Assembly: GCA_022736495.1 (NCBI GenBank)
Contig: DZCR01000111.1
Coordinates: forward strand, 3,916 to 10,816
Origin: Desulfobacca acetoxidans
GTDB lineage: Bacteria > Desulfobacterota > Desulfobaccia > Desulfobaccales > 0-14-0-80-60-11
Direction of reading: 5' to 3'
Length of the DNA: 6,901 nt
This document shows positions 1-6,901 of this stretch, one piece after another. The position numbers and the translations under genes were made by a program. The notes under the pieces are model-generated. The model saw only the letters and a program-made list of their open reading frames with translations. It was not told the DNA's origin and searched no databases. Positions within the stretch are counted from its first letter, which is position 1, and each line of letters starts with the position of its first letter.

Positions 1-2469
1 TTTCAGGCCATGCTCCTGGAGCGTCTGGACGACCCGATGGAGTTCAGGAGTTTTGTCGATCCGGCATTGGATGTCGTGGATGATGTGGACGACGTGGATG
101 CCCCCAGCACTCCGCCCTGCCTGCTGCACCGGCTGCAATCCGATCTCCTCGATGGCGGCTGGCAGGAACGGCGGGACGAAAAAGAAAACGCGCTCCCCCT
201 TGATCCTTCGCTGAGCTTTGTCTCCTGCCATTCCGCCACGCGCGAGGTGATGATCCTCAAGGATCAGATCCTGCGCTGGCTCCAGGACAACCCGGAGATG
301 GAGCTGCGCGATATTGTCGTCATGGCCCCGGATATCCAGGAATACGCCCCGATTATCCCGGCCATCTTCCATGATATTCAGCACTCCATTGCCGACCGCA
401 CCCTGCGCCATCAGAACTCGGGGCTGGCGATTTTCCTTCAGTTCCTTGATCTGGCCGCCGACCGGTGCGGCTGGAGCGAGGTTCTCGACCTGCTGGAGCG
501 GCCGGAGGTCGCATCCGCCCTTAATCTCAGCGAGTCCGACTGCGAGCTGATCCGCCACTGGGTCACGACGAGCGGTATCCGCTGGGGGCTCTCGTCCACG
601 CAGCGTAAGGCTAAAGGGTTAGTCGCCCTGGCCGAGACCAGTTGGCAGGCCGGACTTGACCGCTTGCTTCTGGGCTATGCCATGGATTATGATCAACCGG
701 TGGACGGAATCCTGCCGTATCCCGATATCGAGGGCAGTCAGGCCCGGCCTCTGGGCAGTCTGTGTCACTTTATCGAGATGCTGACCAGGGCCGCCGATGA
801 TTTCAGCCGATCCCGCCCGCTTGACCAATGGTCAACCCTGCTCCTGAGCGCTGCCGCCGCCCTGTTTTCCCCGGATCAGGAGGGTGACTGGGCCCCGTTG
901 CGGGAGCTCCTGACCACGCTGGGCCAGCGTTTTTCCCCCTTTCATCAGCACGATATCCCCCTGGAAGTGGTACGGGCCTGGCTTGAGTCCGCAGCCTCGG
1001 AAAGCAGGAGCAGCAGCGGCTTTCTCCGCGGTCAGCTCACCTTCTGTTCCATGCTGCCCATGCGCTCCATCCCCTTCCAGGCCGTCTGCCTGCTCGGACT
1101 CAATGACGGCGTCTTCCCCAAGACCGACCGCCATCCGCCCTTTGATCTGCTGGGTGAGACCTTCCGGCCCGGCGACCGCTCCCAGCGCGGCGATGACCGT
1201 TACCAGTTTCTTGAGGCCCTGCTCTCGGCCCGCCGCTATCTCTATCTCAGCTATGTCGGGCAATCAATCCGCTCGAATCAGACGATCCCGCCCTCGGTGC
1301 TGATCACCGAGCTGATCGAGACCCTCCGTCTGGCCTACGGGATTGAAGACCCGGTGCAGGCCCACCCCTTGCAGCCCTTCTCCGCCCGTTATTTTGCAAC
1401 GACCCGACCAGGCGCGGACAGGGCAGGCGCAGGCTCGGCCCCGGCGTTGTTCAGCTACAATCAGCATAACTGCGAAGTAGCGCAGGCCTTGACAGCAAGG
1501 ACTGCGCCGGGAGCTGCTGCGCCCTGGTGGTCAGGCTCACTGCCCGATGATGATTGCCGCTCCATCAACATTGGTGATCTCTTCAGCTTCTTTGGCCATC
1601 CCCAGAGATGGTTTGTCCGTAACCGCTTAGGCCTGCGCCTCGATACCGAAACCGAGCAACCGCTGGAGAGTGAGTTGTTCAGCGTCGGCGGTCTGGATAA
1701 ATATCTGGTCAATCAGGAACTTATCGAGACCTGTCTGGAGAGACCGGCAGAGCTTATGACAACGGCCCTTGCCAGGCTCAAGGCCCAGGGGCGTTGGATG
1801 CTCGGAACCCCCGGCCAGCTTGCCTTTGATCAACAGCTTCCGCCCCTTGTCGAGTTTGCCGGGAAAATTCAGGCCAAGGAGATGGGCCGGAAAATGGTGG
1901 ATATCCCCGTTGATCTGGAGATTGCGGGCTATCATCTTTTTGGCCAGTTGGCCGACCTTTACGAAAATGGGACGCTGCTGGCCCGCTATACCGACTGCAA
2001 GGGCAAGGATCTGCTCAGGGCCTGGATTCATCATCTGCTGGCGGCAGCCGTTGGCGTGAATACCACGACCCATCTCCTGACCAAAGACCGGGAGCTTTGT
2101 TTCGCGCCCGTCCGTGATCCCGACTCCCACCTTGCCCAACTCCTGACCATTTATAAGGAGGGGTACTGTCGGCCCAGCCCCCTGCTGGTGGAACCGGCCT
2201 GGGCCTTTGTTCTCCAGGAAGCAAAAGGACGCGGGCAAAAATCTCCCCTGGAAGCGGCAATCCAAAAGTACAGGGAGGCAACAGGGGCGGATTATGAATC
2301 CCAGGGGCAGGCGAAACGGGGCTATGAGCCCGAGTGGCAACTGCTCTACGGCGATTGCGACCCCCGCGACCTGCTGGGGGTGGAGTTTCAGAGTCTGTGC
2401 CGGGAATTCCTGGGCCCGATATGGTTGAGCGTGCAACCAGAGGGACAAGCGGAAGGAGAGGGGGATTGA
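1..2469 (+). CDS. recC: RecBCD enzyme subunit RecC (exodeoxyribonuclease V gamma chain), 5'-truncated by window edge
   Basis: RecC is the scaffold and Chi-recognition subunit of the RecBCD helicase-nuclease, which processes double-strand DNA ends in the cytoplasm. The frame is open at base 1 and ends with TGA at 2467-2469, giving 822 codons. The ATG at 10 is probably internal, because E. coli RecC is 1122 residues and the visible part aligns from about its residue 280. Blocks recognisable from memory of E. coli RecC, in order, are SCHSATREV (223-249), RDIVVMAPDI (307-336), GIRWGL (574-591), LLLGYAM (664-684), MLPMRSIPF (1051-1077), LLGLNDGVFP (about 1093-1122) and GDRSQRGDDRYQFLEALL (1171-1224). 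The C-terminal third has the degenerate RecB-like nuclease fold typical of RecC. An acidic DVVDDVDDVD tract (70-99) is extra relative to E. coli. The gene overlaps recB by one base, so the two are likely co-transcribed. Identity is very sure; the true start is outside the window. Confidence 0.96.
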   Translation, partial: FQAMLLERLDDPMEFRSFVDPALDVVDDVDDVDAPSTPPCLLHRLQSDLLDGGWQERRDEKENALPLDPSLSFVSCHSATREVMILKDQILRWLQDNPEMELRDIVVMAPDIQEYAPIIPAIFHDIQHSIADRTLRHQNSGLAIFLQFLDLAADRCGWSEVLDLLERPEVASALNLSESDCELIRHWVTTSGIRWGLSSTQRKAKGLVALAETSWQAGLDRLLLGYAMDYDQPVDGILPYPDIEGSQARPLGSLCHFIEMLTRAADDFSRSRPLDQWSTLLLSAAAALFSPDQEGDWAPLRELLTTLGQRFSPFHQHDIPLEVVRAWLESAASESRSSSGFLRGQLTFCSMLPMRSIPFQAVCLLGLNDGVFPKTDRHPPFDLLGETFRPGDRSQRGDDRYQFLEALLSARRYLYLSYVGQSIRSNQTIPPSVLITELIETLRLAYGIEDPVQAHPLQPFSARYFATTRPGADRAGAGSAPALFSYNQHNCEVAQALTARTAPGAAAPWWSGSLPDDDCRSINIGDLFSFFGHPQRWFVRNRLGLRLDTETEQPLESELFSVGGLDKYLVNQELIETCLERPAELMTTALARLKAQGRWMLGTPGQLAFDQQLPPLVEFAGKIQAKEMGRKMVDIPVDLEIAGYHLFGQLADLYENGTLLARYTDCKGKDLLRAWIHHLLAAAVGVNTTTHLLTKDRELCFAPVRDPDSHLAQLLTIYKEGYCRPSPLLVEPAWAFVLQEAKGRGQKSPLEAAIQKYREATGADYESQGQAKRGYEPEWQLLYGDCDPRDLLGVEFQSLCREFLGPIWLSVQPEGQAEGEGD
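2451..2458 (+). promoter_or_regulatory. Ribosome binding site for recB, inside the end of recC
   Basis: GGAAGGAG contains a strong Shine-Dalgarno core (AAGGAG, 2453-2458) 10 bases before the ATG at 2469. It lies in the last codons of recC and decides the recB start. The recB frame stays open upstream to an ATG at 2334, but that extension would overlap recC by about 135 bases. It also adds an arginine- and glycine-rich stretch that does not look like RecB. The TGATG overlap allows translational coupling. Confidence 0.8.
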
Positions 2470-5400
2470 TGAGCAAGACCAGGATCACCTTGGACAGTGC
2501 CACCGCCAGTCTGCGCCCAGGGGTCAATCTGGTGGAGGCCAGCGCCGGAACCGGCAAGACCTTTGCCATTGCCATGCTGGTCCTGCGTTTTGTCGCCGAG
2601 GAAGGGTTTGCCCTGCCCAGGATTCTGGTGGTGACCTTTACCAAGGCGGCCACCGAAGAGTTGAAAGCGAGGATTCGGGCCCGTCTGGCCCAGGCCCTGG
2701 AACTGCTGAAGACAGAACAGGGCTCCACCGGGGACAAAACCCAAACAGACCCAGCCCTTACGGCCTGGCGGGCCAATCTTGGCGAACGTGGAATTGCCGA
2801 GGCGCTGGCCCGTGAACGGCTGGAGCTGGCCCTGCTTGATATGGATCTGGCGGCGGTGTTCACCATCCACGGATTCTGTCAGCGGATGCTCCAGGAACAG
2901 GCCCTGGAAAGCGGCCAGCTCTTTGATTTTGACCTGACGACCGACACCTCCGCCCTGCGCGCCCAGGTTGTCGAGGAGTATTGGCGTCGGAATTTTTATG
3001 ACCATGACCATGACCATGACCTCTCGCCCCTGCACTGCGCCCTGATCCTGGAAGAATACGACACCCCCGAAGCGCTGTACAAGAGCGTGCAGGGGGCGAC
3101 GAGCAAAGGGGCGGCCCGTATTGAGCCACAGGCGGAACCAGTAGCAGCGACCCTCCATGATTTTGATTGTGCCTGCCGTGAGCTTACGGCCTGGTGGCTG
3201 GCCGACAACAATAGGGCCACGCTCCACAACATGCTGCAAACGGCGATTGCGGCAGGCCAGTTCAGTAACAAAAAGGCCTTGCAGGATGATTTTTCCGACT
3301 GGTGGCTCCAGGTCGATGAGTTTCTCCAAGGCCGCAGTCTGCGCCTGCCGTCCAACATGGCGCGCCTCAGCCGGGCGGGTCTTCTGGAAGAGCTGAATGG
3401 CCATAAGTTTCGGAAGAACAAGGAGCAGAGCAGCGAGGAGAGAAAGATGGCTTTTCTTGCCCCCTGGCCGCTGCCGGATCATGAGGTGGCAGAGTTTCTC
3501 CGCAATCGGCAGCGGGTGGTTATGGCCTTTCGCACCGGCCTGGTCGAGGAGCTTGTGCTTGGCCTTCCCCAGGCCCTGCGCCGCCACAACCTCCTCTCCT
3601 TTGATGACCTGATCTCCCAATTGGCAAAGGGCCTCAGCGAACAGGGGGAAGGGCTGCGCCGGATCCTCAGCAAACGCTACAGGGCAGCCCTGATCGACGA
3701 GTTTCAGGATACCGACGCCCAGCAATACGCGATCTTCTCCGCCCTGTTCGCCCCATCCCCCGCCGGTTCTCCACAAGATGCCGCCCATTATCTCTACCTG
3801 ATCGGTGATCCCAAACAGGCCATCTACACCTTTCGCGGCGCCGACATCTACTCCTATTTCAAGGCCAGGGAGCGGGCGGATTTCCACCTGGGGTTAGCAA
3901 AAAACTACCGTTCTCATCCGGCATTGGTCGAGGCGGTCAACACCTTGTTTGGGTTGCGGCCGGATGGTTTTGCCAGCCCCGAATTGACATATCTTCCGGT
4001 AACTCCCGCCAAAATCCCCGATGACGGGCAACTCCTGGACGGCCTGGCCCCCCTGAAACCCCTGCCGGTCATGGTCTATGGCCAGTTGGCCGCCGATCCT
4101 GACTCCAAGGATGGCCGCTGGAGTGCGGGGAAGGCCACCGAGCAGATCGTGGCCGCGGTGACCCGGGAGTGCGCCTGGCTTCTGCGCCCTGATCCGCCAA
4201 TCGTACTGGCCGTAAAAGAGCGGAGAGACCCGCTTGCCCCCCGCGACATTGCCATCCTGGTCAGAAACCACCGACAGGGGGAGCAGTTTTACACCGCTTT
4301 GTCCCGCATCGGGATTCCGGCGGTCATGGCCAGCCAGCAATCGGTCTTTGCCAGCGCCGAATGCGCCGAGCTTTTTCTGCTCATGCAGGCCCTCTCCGCC
4401 CCCGGCGACACCACCCTTCTCAAAAGGGCCATGGCCAGCCCCTGGTTTGGCAAAACCGGGCCTGAACTCTATGCAATGTGGCAAGATGCTGAGCAAATGG
4501 ATGGATGGCTGGCCCGTTTCCACGACTATCACCGCTTATGGCAGGAGCGCGGCTTTCCGGCGATGATGGCCCGGCTGCTGGAGTCGGAAAAGATCCTGCT
4601 CACCCTCGCCAGTCAGCCCGTAGCGTACGCAGATGCGAGCGCGGGGCAGAGCGGGGGCGCGACGAGAAAGATCTCCAATATTCACCACCTGCTGGAGTTG
4701 ATCCAGGCGGCGGCAACAGAGGAGGCCATGGGCCCGGAAAAGAGTGTCCAGTGGTTGCAACAGGCCATGCGGGATCATGAACACAGCGCCGAGGAGGGCG
4801 AACTGCGCCTGGAAAGTGACGAGGAGGCGGTGCAGATTGTCACTATGCACAGCGCCAAGGGGCTTGAATACCCCGTCGTCTTCTGCCCCTTTCTCTGGCA
4901 GCGCCGCAATTTTCTCCGCCAGGAAAAGGGCTTTGTCGCCAGCCACGACGAGCAGAAAGAGCTGATCATGGATCTGGGTTCGGAGTTTTTTGATGAGCGC
5001 AAGGAACAGGCCCTGGCCGAAGAGCTGGCCGAAGAACTGCGTCTGGCCTATGTGGCCCTGACCCGGGCCCGCTGCCGCTGCTACGCCTTCTGGGCCGATG
5101 TCAAGGGAAGCGGCAAGACGGCGGACGCCAAGGATTCGGCCCTGGCCTGGCTTTTGTCTCTGGAAAAGGAGAGCAGTTTTGCCGAACAATCCCAAGCATT
5201 GCGGGGACTTGTTATCAATGAATCCGTGGACTACCGGCTGCTTGAGGCAAACAGTGTCCAGCCGGTGGAGATGGCAGGCAGGGGCGAGGAGGGGCAAGGA
5301 CTTGCCCCCTTATCCTTCACCGGTCGCAACCTGCACACCGACCGGCTGCTGCACAGCTATTCGTCGCTTACGGCCGCACCCGCTCAGGCAAGTGATGCGT

Positions 5401-6245
5401 ATTCATTTCACGATTCCTCTGATTCCCAAGTCCTCCCTGGGCATGATGAAGACAATCCCCAGCCCGATCTTCCCGAGTTACCTGCCTTGCCAGATTTACC
5501 TGATTTACCTGATTTACCGAAGGGGGCGCCGCTGGGCAATGTCATTCACGCCCTGCTGGAAGAGCTGGAGTTTGCCGATCTGGCCGCAGGCAAGGGCTAT
5601 GAAGAGCTGATCACGCAACAATGCGCCTGGTTTGATGTCAAGGTGAGTCCGCACAAACTTGCCGCCCTGCTGCAAAAGGTGGTGCAGACCCCACTGCTCG
5701 CCACCCCGCCCCCGGCAAATGCTGCCGCATCACCAGCGCCTTTTTGCCTGGCCGATCTTGATCAGGCCGAGACTATCCGGGAGATGCCCTTCTCGTTCCA
5801 TCTCCAGCCCTCGACCACCGGCAAGATCAATGGTATCCTGACAAACATGCGTGGTGTCGCCCCCATCCCCGCCAGGAACCTGCAAGGATATCTTACCGGT
5901 TTTGTCGATCTCATCTGCCGGTATCAGGGGAAATTCTACGTCATGGATTACAAGAGCAACTGGCTGGGAGACCACGTGAGCGACTACGGGCCGCAAGCCC
6001 TGGAGCAGGCCATGGTCGAGCATAACTACGGCCTGCAATACTGGCTCTACACCCTGGTGCTGCATCGTTACCTCCAAACCGCCATGGCGGACTACGACTA
6101 TGCCACCCATTTTGGCGGGGTGATGTACCTCTTTGTCCGGGGCATGGAGCCGACCCGCCCGGCAAGCGGCGTCTATTTCGACCTGCCGGATCAAACGACC
6201 CTGGAACGCCTCGATCGCTGCTTAGGAGCTGTTACGAACCAGTGA
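2469..6245 (+). CDS. recB: RecBCD enzyme subunit RecB (exodeoxyribonuclease V beta chain; 3'-5' helicase and nuclease)
   Basis: RecB is the SF1A helicase that moves 3'-5' along one strand; it also carries the complex's single nuclease site and, after Chi, the RecA-loading surface. The product is 1258 residues, against 1180 in E. coli. UvrD-type helicase motifs are all present: Walker A ASAGTGKT (24-31, K30), Ia VTFTKAATEE (55-64), TIHGFC (132-137), motif II DEFQDTD (410-416), III GDPKQ (446-450), IV NYRSH (479-483), V MHSAKGLEY (793-801) and VI YVALTRAR (861-868). A linker rich in acidic residues and prolines (about 890-1020) ends in (D/E/A)LP repeats at 1000-1017. The C-terminal PD-(D/E)xK nuclease follows: H1027, D1147 in GFVDL, D1160 and K1162 in DYKSN, and Q1190/Y1194 in LQYWLY. 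All catalytic residues are intact, so both activities are expected. Extra length relative to E. coli lies partly in the linker and in a DHDHDHD insert at 178-184. The start at 2469 follows a good Shine-Dalgarno and overlaps the recC stop. No recD follows. Confidence 0.97.
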   Translation: MSKTRITLDSATASLRPGVNLVEASAGTGKTFAIAMLVLRFVAEEGFALPRILVVTFTKAATEELKARIRARLAQALELLKTEQGSTGDKTQTDPALTAWRANLGERGIAEALARERLELALLDMDLAAVFTIHGFCQRMLQEQALESGQLFDFDLTTDTSALRAQVVEEYWRRNFYDHDHDHDLSPLHCALILEEYDTPEALYKSVQGATSKGAARIEPQAEPVAATLHDFDCACRELTAWWLADNNRATLHNMLQTAIAAGQFSNKKALQDDFSDWWLQVDEFLQGRSLRLPSNMARLSRAGLLEELNGHKFRKNKEQSSEERKMAFLAPWPLPDHEVAEFLRNRQRVVMAFRTGLVEELVLGLPQALRRHNLLSFDDLISQLAKGLSEQGEGLRRILSKRYRAALIDEFQDTDAQQYAIFSALFAPSPAGSPQDAAHYLYLIGDPKQAIYTFRGADIYSYFKARERADFHLGLAKNYRSHPALVEAVNTLFGLRPDGFASPELTYLPVTPAKIPDDGQLLDGLAPLKPLPVMVYGQLAADPDSKDGRWSAGKATEQIVAAVTRECAWLLRPDPPIVLAVKERRDPLAPRDIAILVRNHRQGEQFYTALSRIGIPAVMASQQSVFASAECAELFLLMQALSAPGDTTLLKRAMASPWFGKTGPELYAMWQDAEQMDGWLARFHDYHRLWQERGFPAMMARLLESEKILLTLASQPVAYADASAGQSGGATRKISNIHHLLELIQAAATEEAMGPEKSVQWLQQAMRDHEHSAEEGELRLESDEEAVQIVTMHSAKGLEYPVVFCPFLWQRRNFLRQEKGFVASHDEQKELIMDLGSEFFDERKEQALAEELAEELRLAYVALTRARCRCYAFWADVKGSGKTADAKDSALAWLLSLEKESSFAEQSQALRGLVINESVDYRLLEANSVQPVEMAGRGEEGQGLAPLSFTGRNLHTDRLLHSYSSLTAAPAQASDAYSFHDSSDSQVLPGHDEDNPQPDLPELPALPDLPDLPDLPKGAPLGNVIHALLEELEFADLAAGKGYEELITQQCAWFDVKVSPHKLAALLQKVVQTPLLATPPPANAAASPAPFCLADLDQAETIREMPFSFHLQPSTTGKINGILTNMRGVAPIPARNLQGYLTGFVDLICRYQGKFYVMDYKSNWLGDHVSDYGPQALEQAMVEHNYGLQYWLYTLVLHRYLQTAMADYDYATHFGGVMYLFVRGMEPTRPASGVYFDLPDQTTLERLDRCLGAVTNQ
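3000..3020 (+). repeat. In-frame hexanucleotide tandem repeat (GACCAT, 3.5 copies) in recB
   Basis: Three full copies of GACCAT plus a final GAC encode DHDHDHD, residues 178-184 of RecB, just after the YWRRNFY segment that aligns with WRRHCY in E. coli RecB. E. coli appears to have nothing in this place, so the tract looks like a local expansion by replication slippage. Gain or loss of a unit would change the protein by two residues without a frameshift. Confidence 0.9.
5466..5519 (+). repeat. Nine-base periodic repeat encoding six (D/E/A)LP units in the RecB linker
   Basis: Six consecutive nine-base units encode DLP, ELP, ALP, DLP, DLP, DLP (RecB residues 1000-1017). The last three units (5493-5501, 5502-5510, 5511-5519) are identical GATTTACC plus T, T or G, so recent tandem duplication is likely. 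The repeat directly precedes the nuclease domain (LGNVIHALLEE) and probably forms an extended, flexible tether between the helicase and nuclease domains. Confidence 0.9.
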
Positions 6246-6291
6246 GTCTTGAGCCCTGAACACTTATAATGAATGTGATGTTCTTTATTAC

Positions 6292-6323
6292 TTGAAATTA
6301 CGCCAGCTTTTTTGCTATATATT
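6292..6323 (+). promoter_or_regulatory. Candidate sigma70-type promoter for the downstream exported-protein gene
   Basis: TTGAAA at 6292-6297 is followed after 18 bases by TATATA at 6316-6321, preceded by TG in the extended -10 position (TGC before TATATA). A shifted -10, TATATT at 6318-6323, is also possible but gives a 20-base spacer. Transcription would start near 6328, leaving a leader of about 220 bases before the ATG at 6550. AT-rich DNA throws up such matches easily, so this is tentative. Confidence 0.35.
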
Positions 6324-6536
6324 TGGGGATCATTCGTATGTTGGCAATATGGGCCGAATTTCCCTTCTGCCTTTTATTTTTTGCTTGGATGACAAGGGTT
6401 TTGAGTACCTATCGTTTCTGAAGAGCTCGTCAAGAGCACTATATTATTCTGTACAGTCACCGCCGATCAATGAAATCAAGAATCTTCGTCTCCCCAAAGG
6501 CCAAGATACTTCCATACATAATCACATAATTTTAAA

Positions 6537-6542
6537 AAGGAG
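6537..6542 (+). promoter_or_regulatory. Ribosome binding site of the exported-protein gene
   Basis: AAGGAG lies seven bases before the ATG at 6550, an almost ideal Shine-Dalgarno and spacing. This is the main support for choosing that start. Confidence 0.85.
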
Positions 6543-6549
6543 AAAGTGA

Positions 6550-6901
6550 ATGGCCAGCAAATCAACTCAATATCTCGTTACAGGTGCAATATTTTCCGCC
6601 CTTGTCTGTTCGGCCCCTCTTACGGCTTGGAGCGAACCGTCCTCAGATATTGTCGTACCGACTCAAGACCAGAAGGCAAGCACCGAGGACACCTCTTCTA
6701 AGACTCCATCTGACAACGTCCTTGCCGGAAAGCTGCAAATCGGCACCCGTTCCGTCTTGCGCGTATTGACCGACGAGGATTCTGGAATGATCGGGGGCAC
6801 CCAAGGGAGTGGAACTTTTCTGGGAACAATCTACGCCCTAGATGAAGAGCAGAATTACGCACCGCTGAAACCTTTCGTCACCTTCTATTTTGCCAAATAT
6901 A
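6550..6901 (+). CDS. Exported protein, possibly an outer-membrane beta-barrel protein; 3' end outside window
   Basis: The frame is open from ATG 6550 to the right edge (117 codons). The N-terminus looks like a Sec signal peptide: a short polar start with K4, a hydrophobic core of about residues 8-26 (YLVTGAIFSALV onward) and a plausible signal peptidase I site after A26-W27-S28. C20 is not in a proper lipobox, because the residue before it is V, so a lipoprotein is unlikely. Residues 29-57 are a polar, Ser/Thr/Asp-rich low-complexity stretch. The mature part then reads KLQIGTRSVLRVLTD, GSGTFLGTIYALDEEQNYAP and KPFVTFYFAKY, with alternating hydrophobic and aromatic residues and glycines that suggest beta-strands of an outer-membrane barrel. 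I do not recognise a named family. It has its own good ribosome binding site and probably its own promoter, so it is likely not part of the recCB operon. A periplasmic protein is the main alternative. Confidence 0.75.
   Translation, partial: MASKSTQYLVTGAIFSALVCSAPLTAWSEPSSDIVVPTQDQKASTEDTSSKTPSDNVLAGKLQIGTRSVLRVLTDEDSGMIGGTQGSGTFLGTIYALDEEQNYAPLKPFVTFYFAKY

Larger units (their letters stand above)
6246..6549. other. AT-rich intergenic and leader region between recB and the exported-protein gene
   Basis: This 304-base gap has about 38% GC by hand count, well below the recBC genes. It contains a candidate sigma70-type promoter, a perfect but isolated TATAAT at 6265-6270 with no convincing -35, a run of six T (6308-6313) with no GC-rich stem before it, and the ribosome binding site of the next gene. 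A TTG-initiated frame of 85 codons (6292-6549) spans it, but it lacks a Shine-Dalgarno and resembles no family known to me, so it is not called as a gene. No tRNA, clear rho-independent terminator or strong inverted repeat was seen. Confidence 0.65.

Noticed and set aside
1627..2448. 273-codon open frame on the - strand opposite recC
   Set aside because: It is antisense to conserved recC sequence; its composition is what codon-biased coding DNA gives when read backwards.
2334..2468. Upstream extension of recB to the ATG at 2334
   Set aside because: It would overlap recC by about 135 bases and add non-RecB-like sequence, while the ATG at 2469 has a good Shine-Dalgarno and gives the Walker A spacing seen in E. 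coli (K30 against K29).
2388..3887. 499-codon open frame on the - strand opposite the recC end and recB start
   Set aside because: It lies entirely opposite two confidently identified genes, has no recognisable domains, and long antisense frames are common in GC-rich DNA with strong third-position bias.
4536..5297. 253-codon open frame on the - strand opposite recB
   Set aside because: It is antisense to helicase motifs V and VI of recB and has no family resemblance or ribosome binding site that I could see.
6258..6283. Possible terminator hairpin after recB (GAACA at 6258-6262 with TGTTC at 6279-6283)
   Set aside because: The stem is only five pairs with a 16-base loop and has no proper U-tract, so it is too weak to call.
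6425..6437. Small inverted repeat GCTC-GTCAA-GAGC in the intergenic region
   Set aside because: The stem is only four pairs and no T-run follows, so it is not distinguishable from chance.
6292..6549. 85-codon frame with a TTG start between recB and the exported-protein gene
   Set aside because: It has a rare start codon, no Shine-Dalgarno, AT-rich composition, no recognised similarity and overlaps the likely promoter. It is kept only as a remote leader-peptide possibility.
6607..6611. Possible lipoprotein Cys (C20) in the signal peptide of the last gene
   Set aside because: The residues before the Cys (A-L-V) do not fit the lipobox, which needs Gly, Ala or Ser just before Cys. A signal peptidase I site after S28 fits better.

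Overview
The window is ordinary core-genome DNA from a moderately GC-rich Gram-negative bacterium. It holds the two large subunits of the RecBCD (exodeoxyribonuclease V) recombination-repair enzyme, followed by an AT-rich gap and the start of an exported-protein gene, all on the + strand. Dense coding at high GC and the signal peptide on the last gene point to a proteobacterium in the broad sense. The general style of the proteins suggests Desulfobacterota (Desulfobulbales-like), but this is a weak inference that needs a database search.

Positions 1-2469 carry recC (gamma subunit), open at the left edge, so roughly the first quarter of the protein lies upstream. Positions 2469-6245 carry a complete recB (beta subunit, 1258 codons) with all the expected helicase and nuclease motifs. 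The two genes overlap by one base (TGATG), so recB is probably translated by coupling to recC. Unlike in E. coli, no ptrA gene lies between them and no recD follows recB within the window. Both proteins also carry short low-complexity insertions: an acidic Asp/Val tract in RecC, and a DHDHDHD tract and a (D/E/A)LP repeat in RecB. The DHDHDHD tract and the LP repeat are encoded by visible short tandem DNA repeats.

Positions 6246-6549 are about 38% GC by hand count, clearly lower than the recBC genes, and are best read as the promoter and leader region of the next gene. From 6550 to the right edge runs the 5' part of a gene for a signal-peptide-bearing protein, possibly an outer-membrane beta-barrel, behind an excellent Shine-Dalgarno sequence.

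Together RecC and RecB would form the bulk of a machine that binds double-strand DNA ends, unwinds and degrades them, and loads RecA. RecC supplies the scaffold and Chi recognition; RecB supplies the 3'-5' motor and the only nuclease. I see no mobile element, RNA gene, CRISPR array or undescribed system. The findings are local curiosities rather than a new system.
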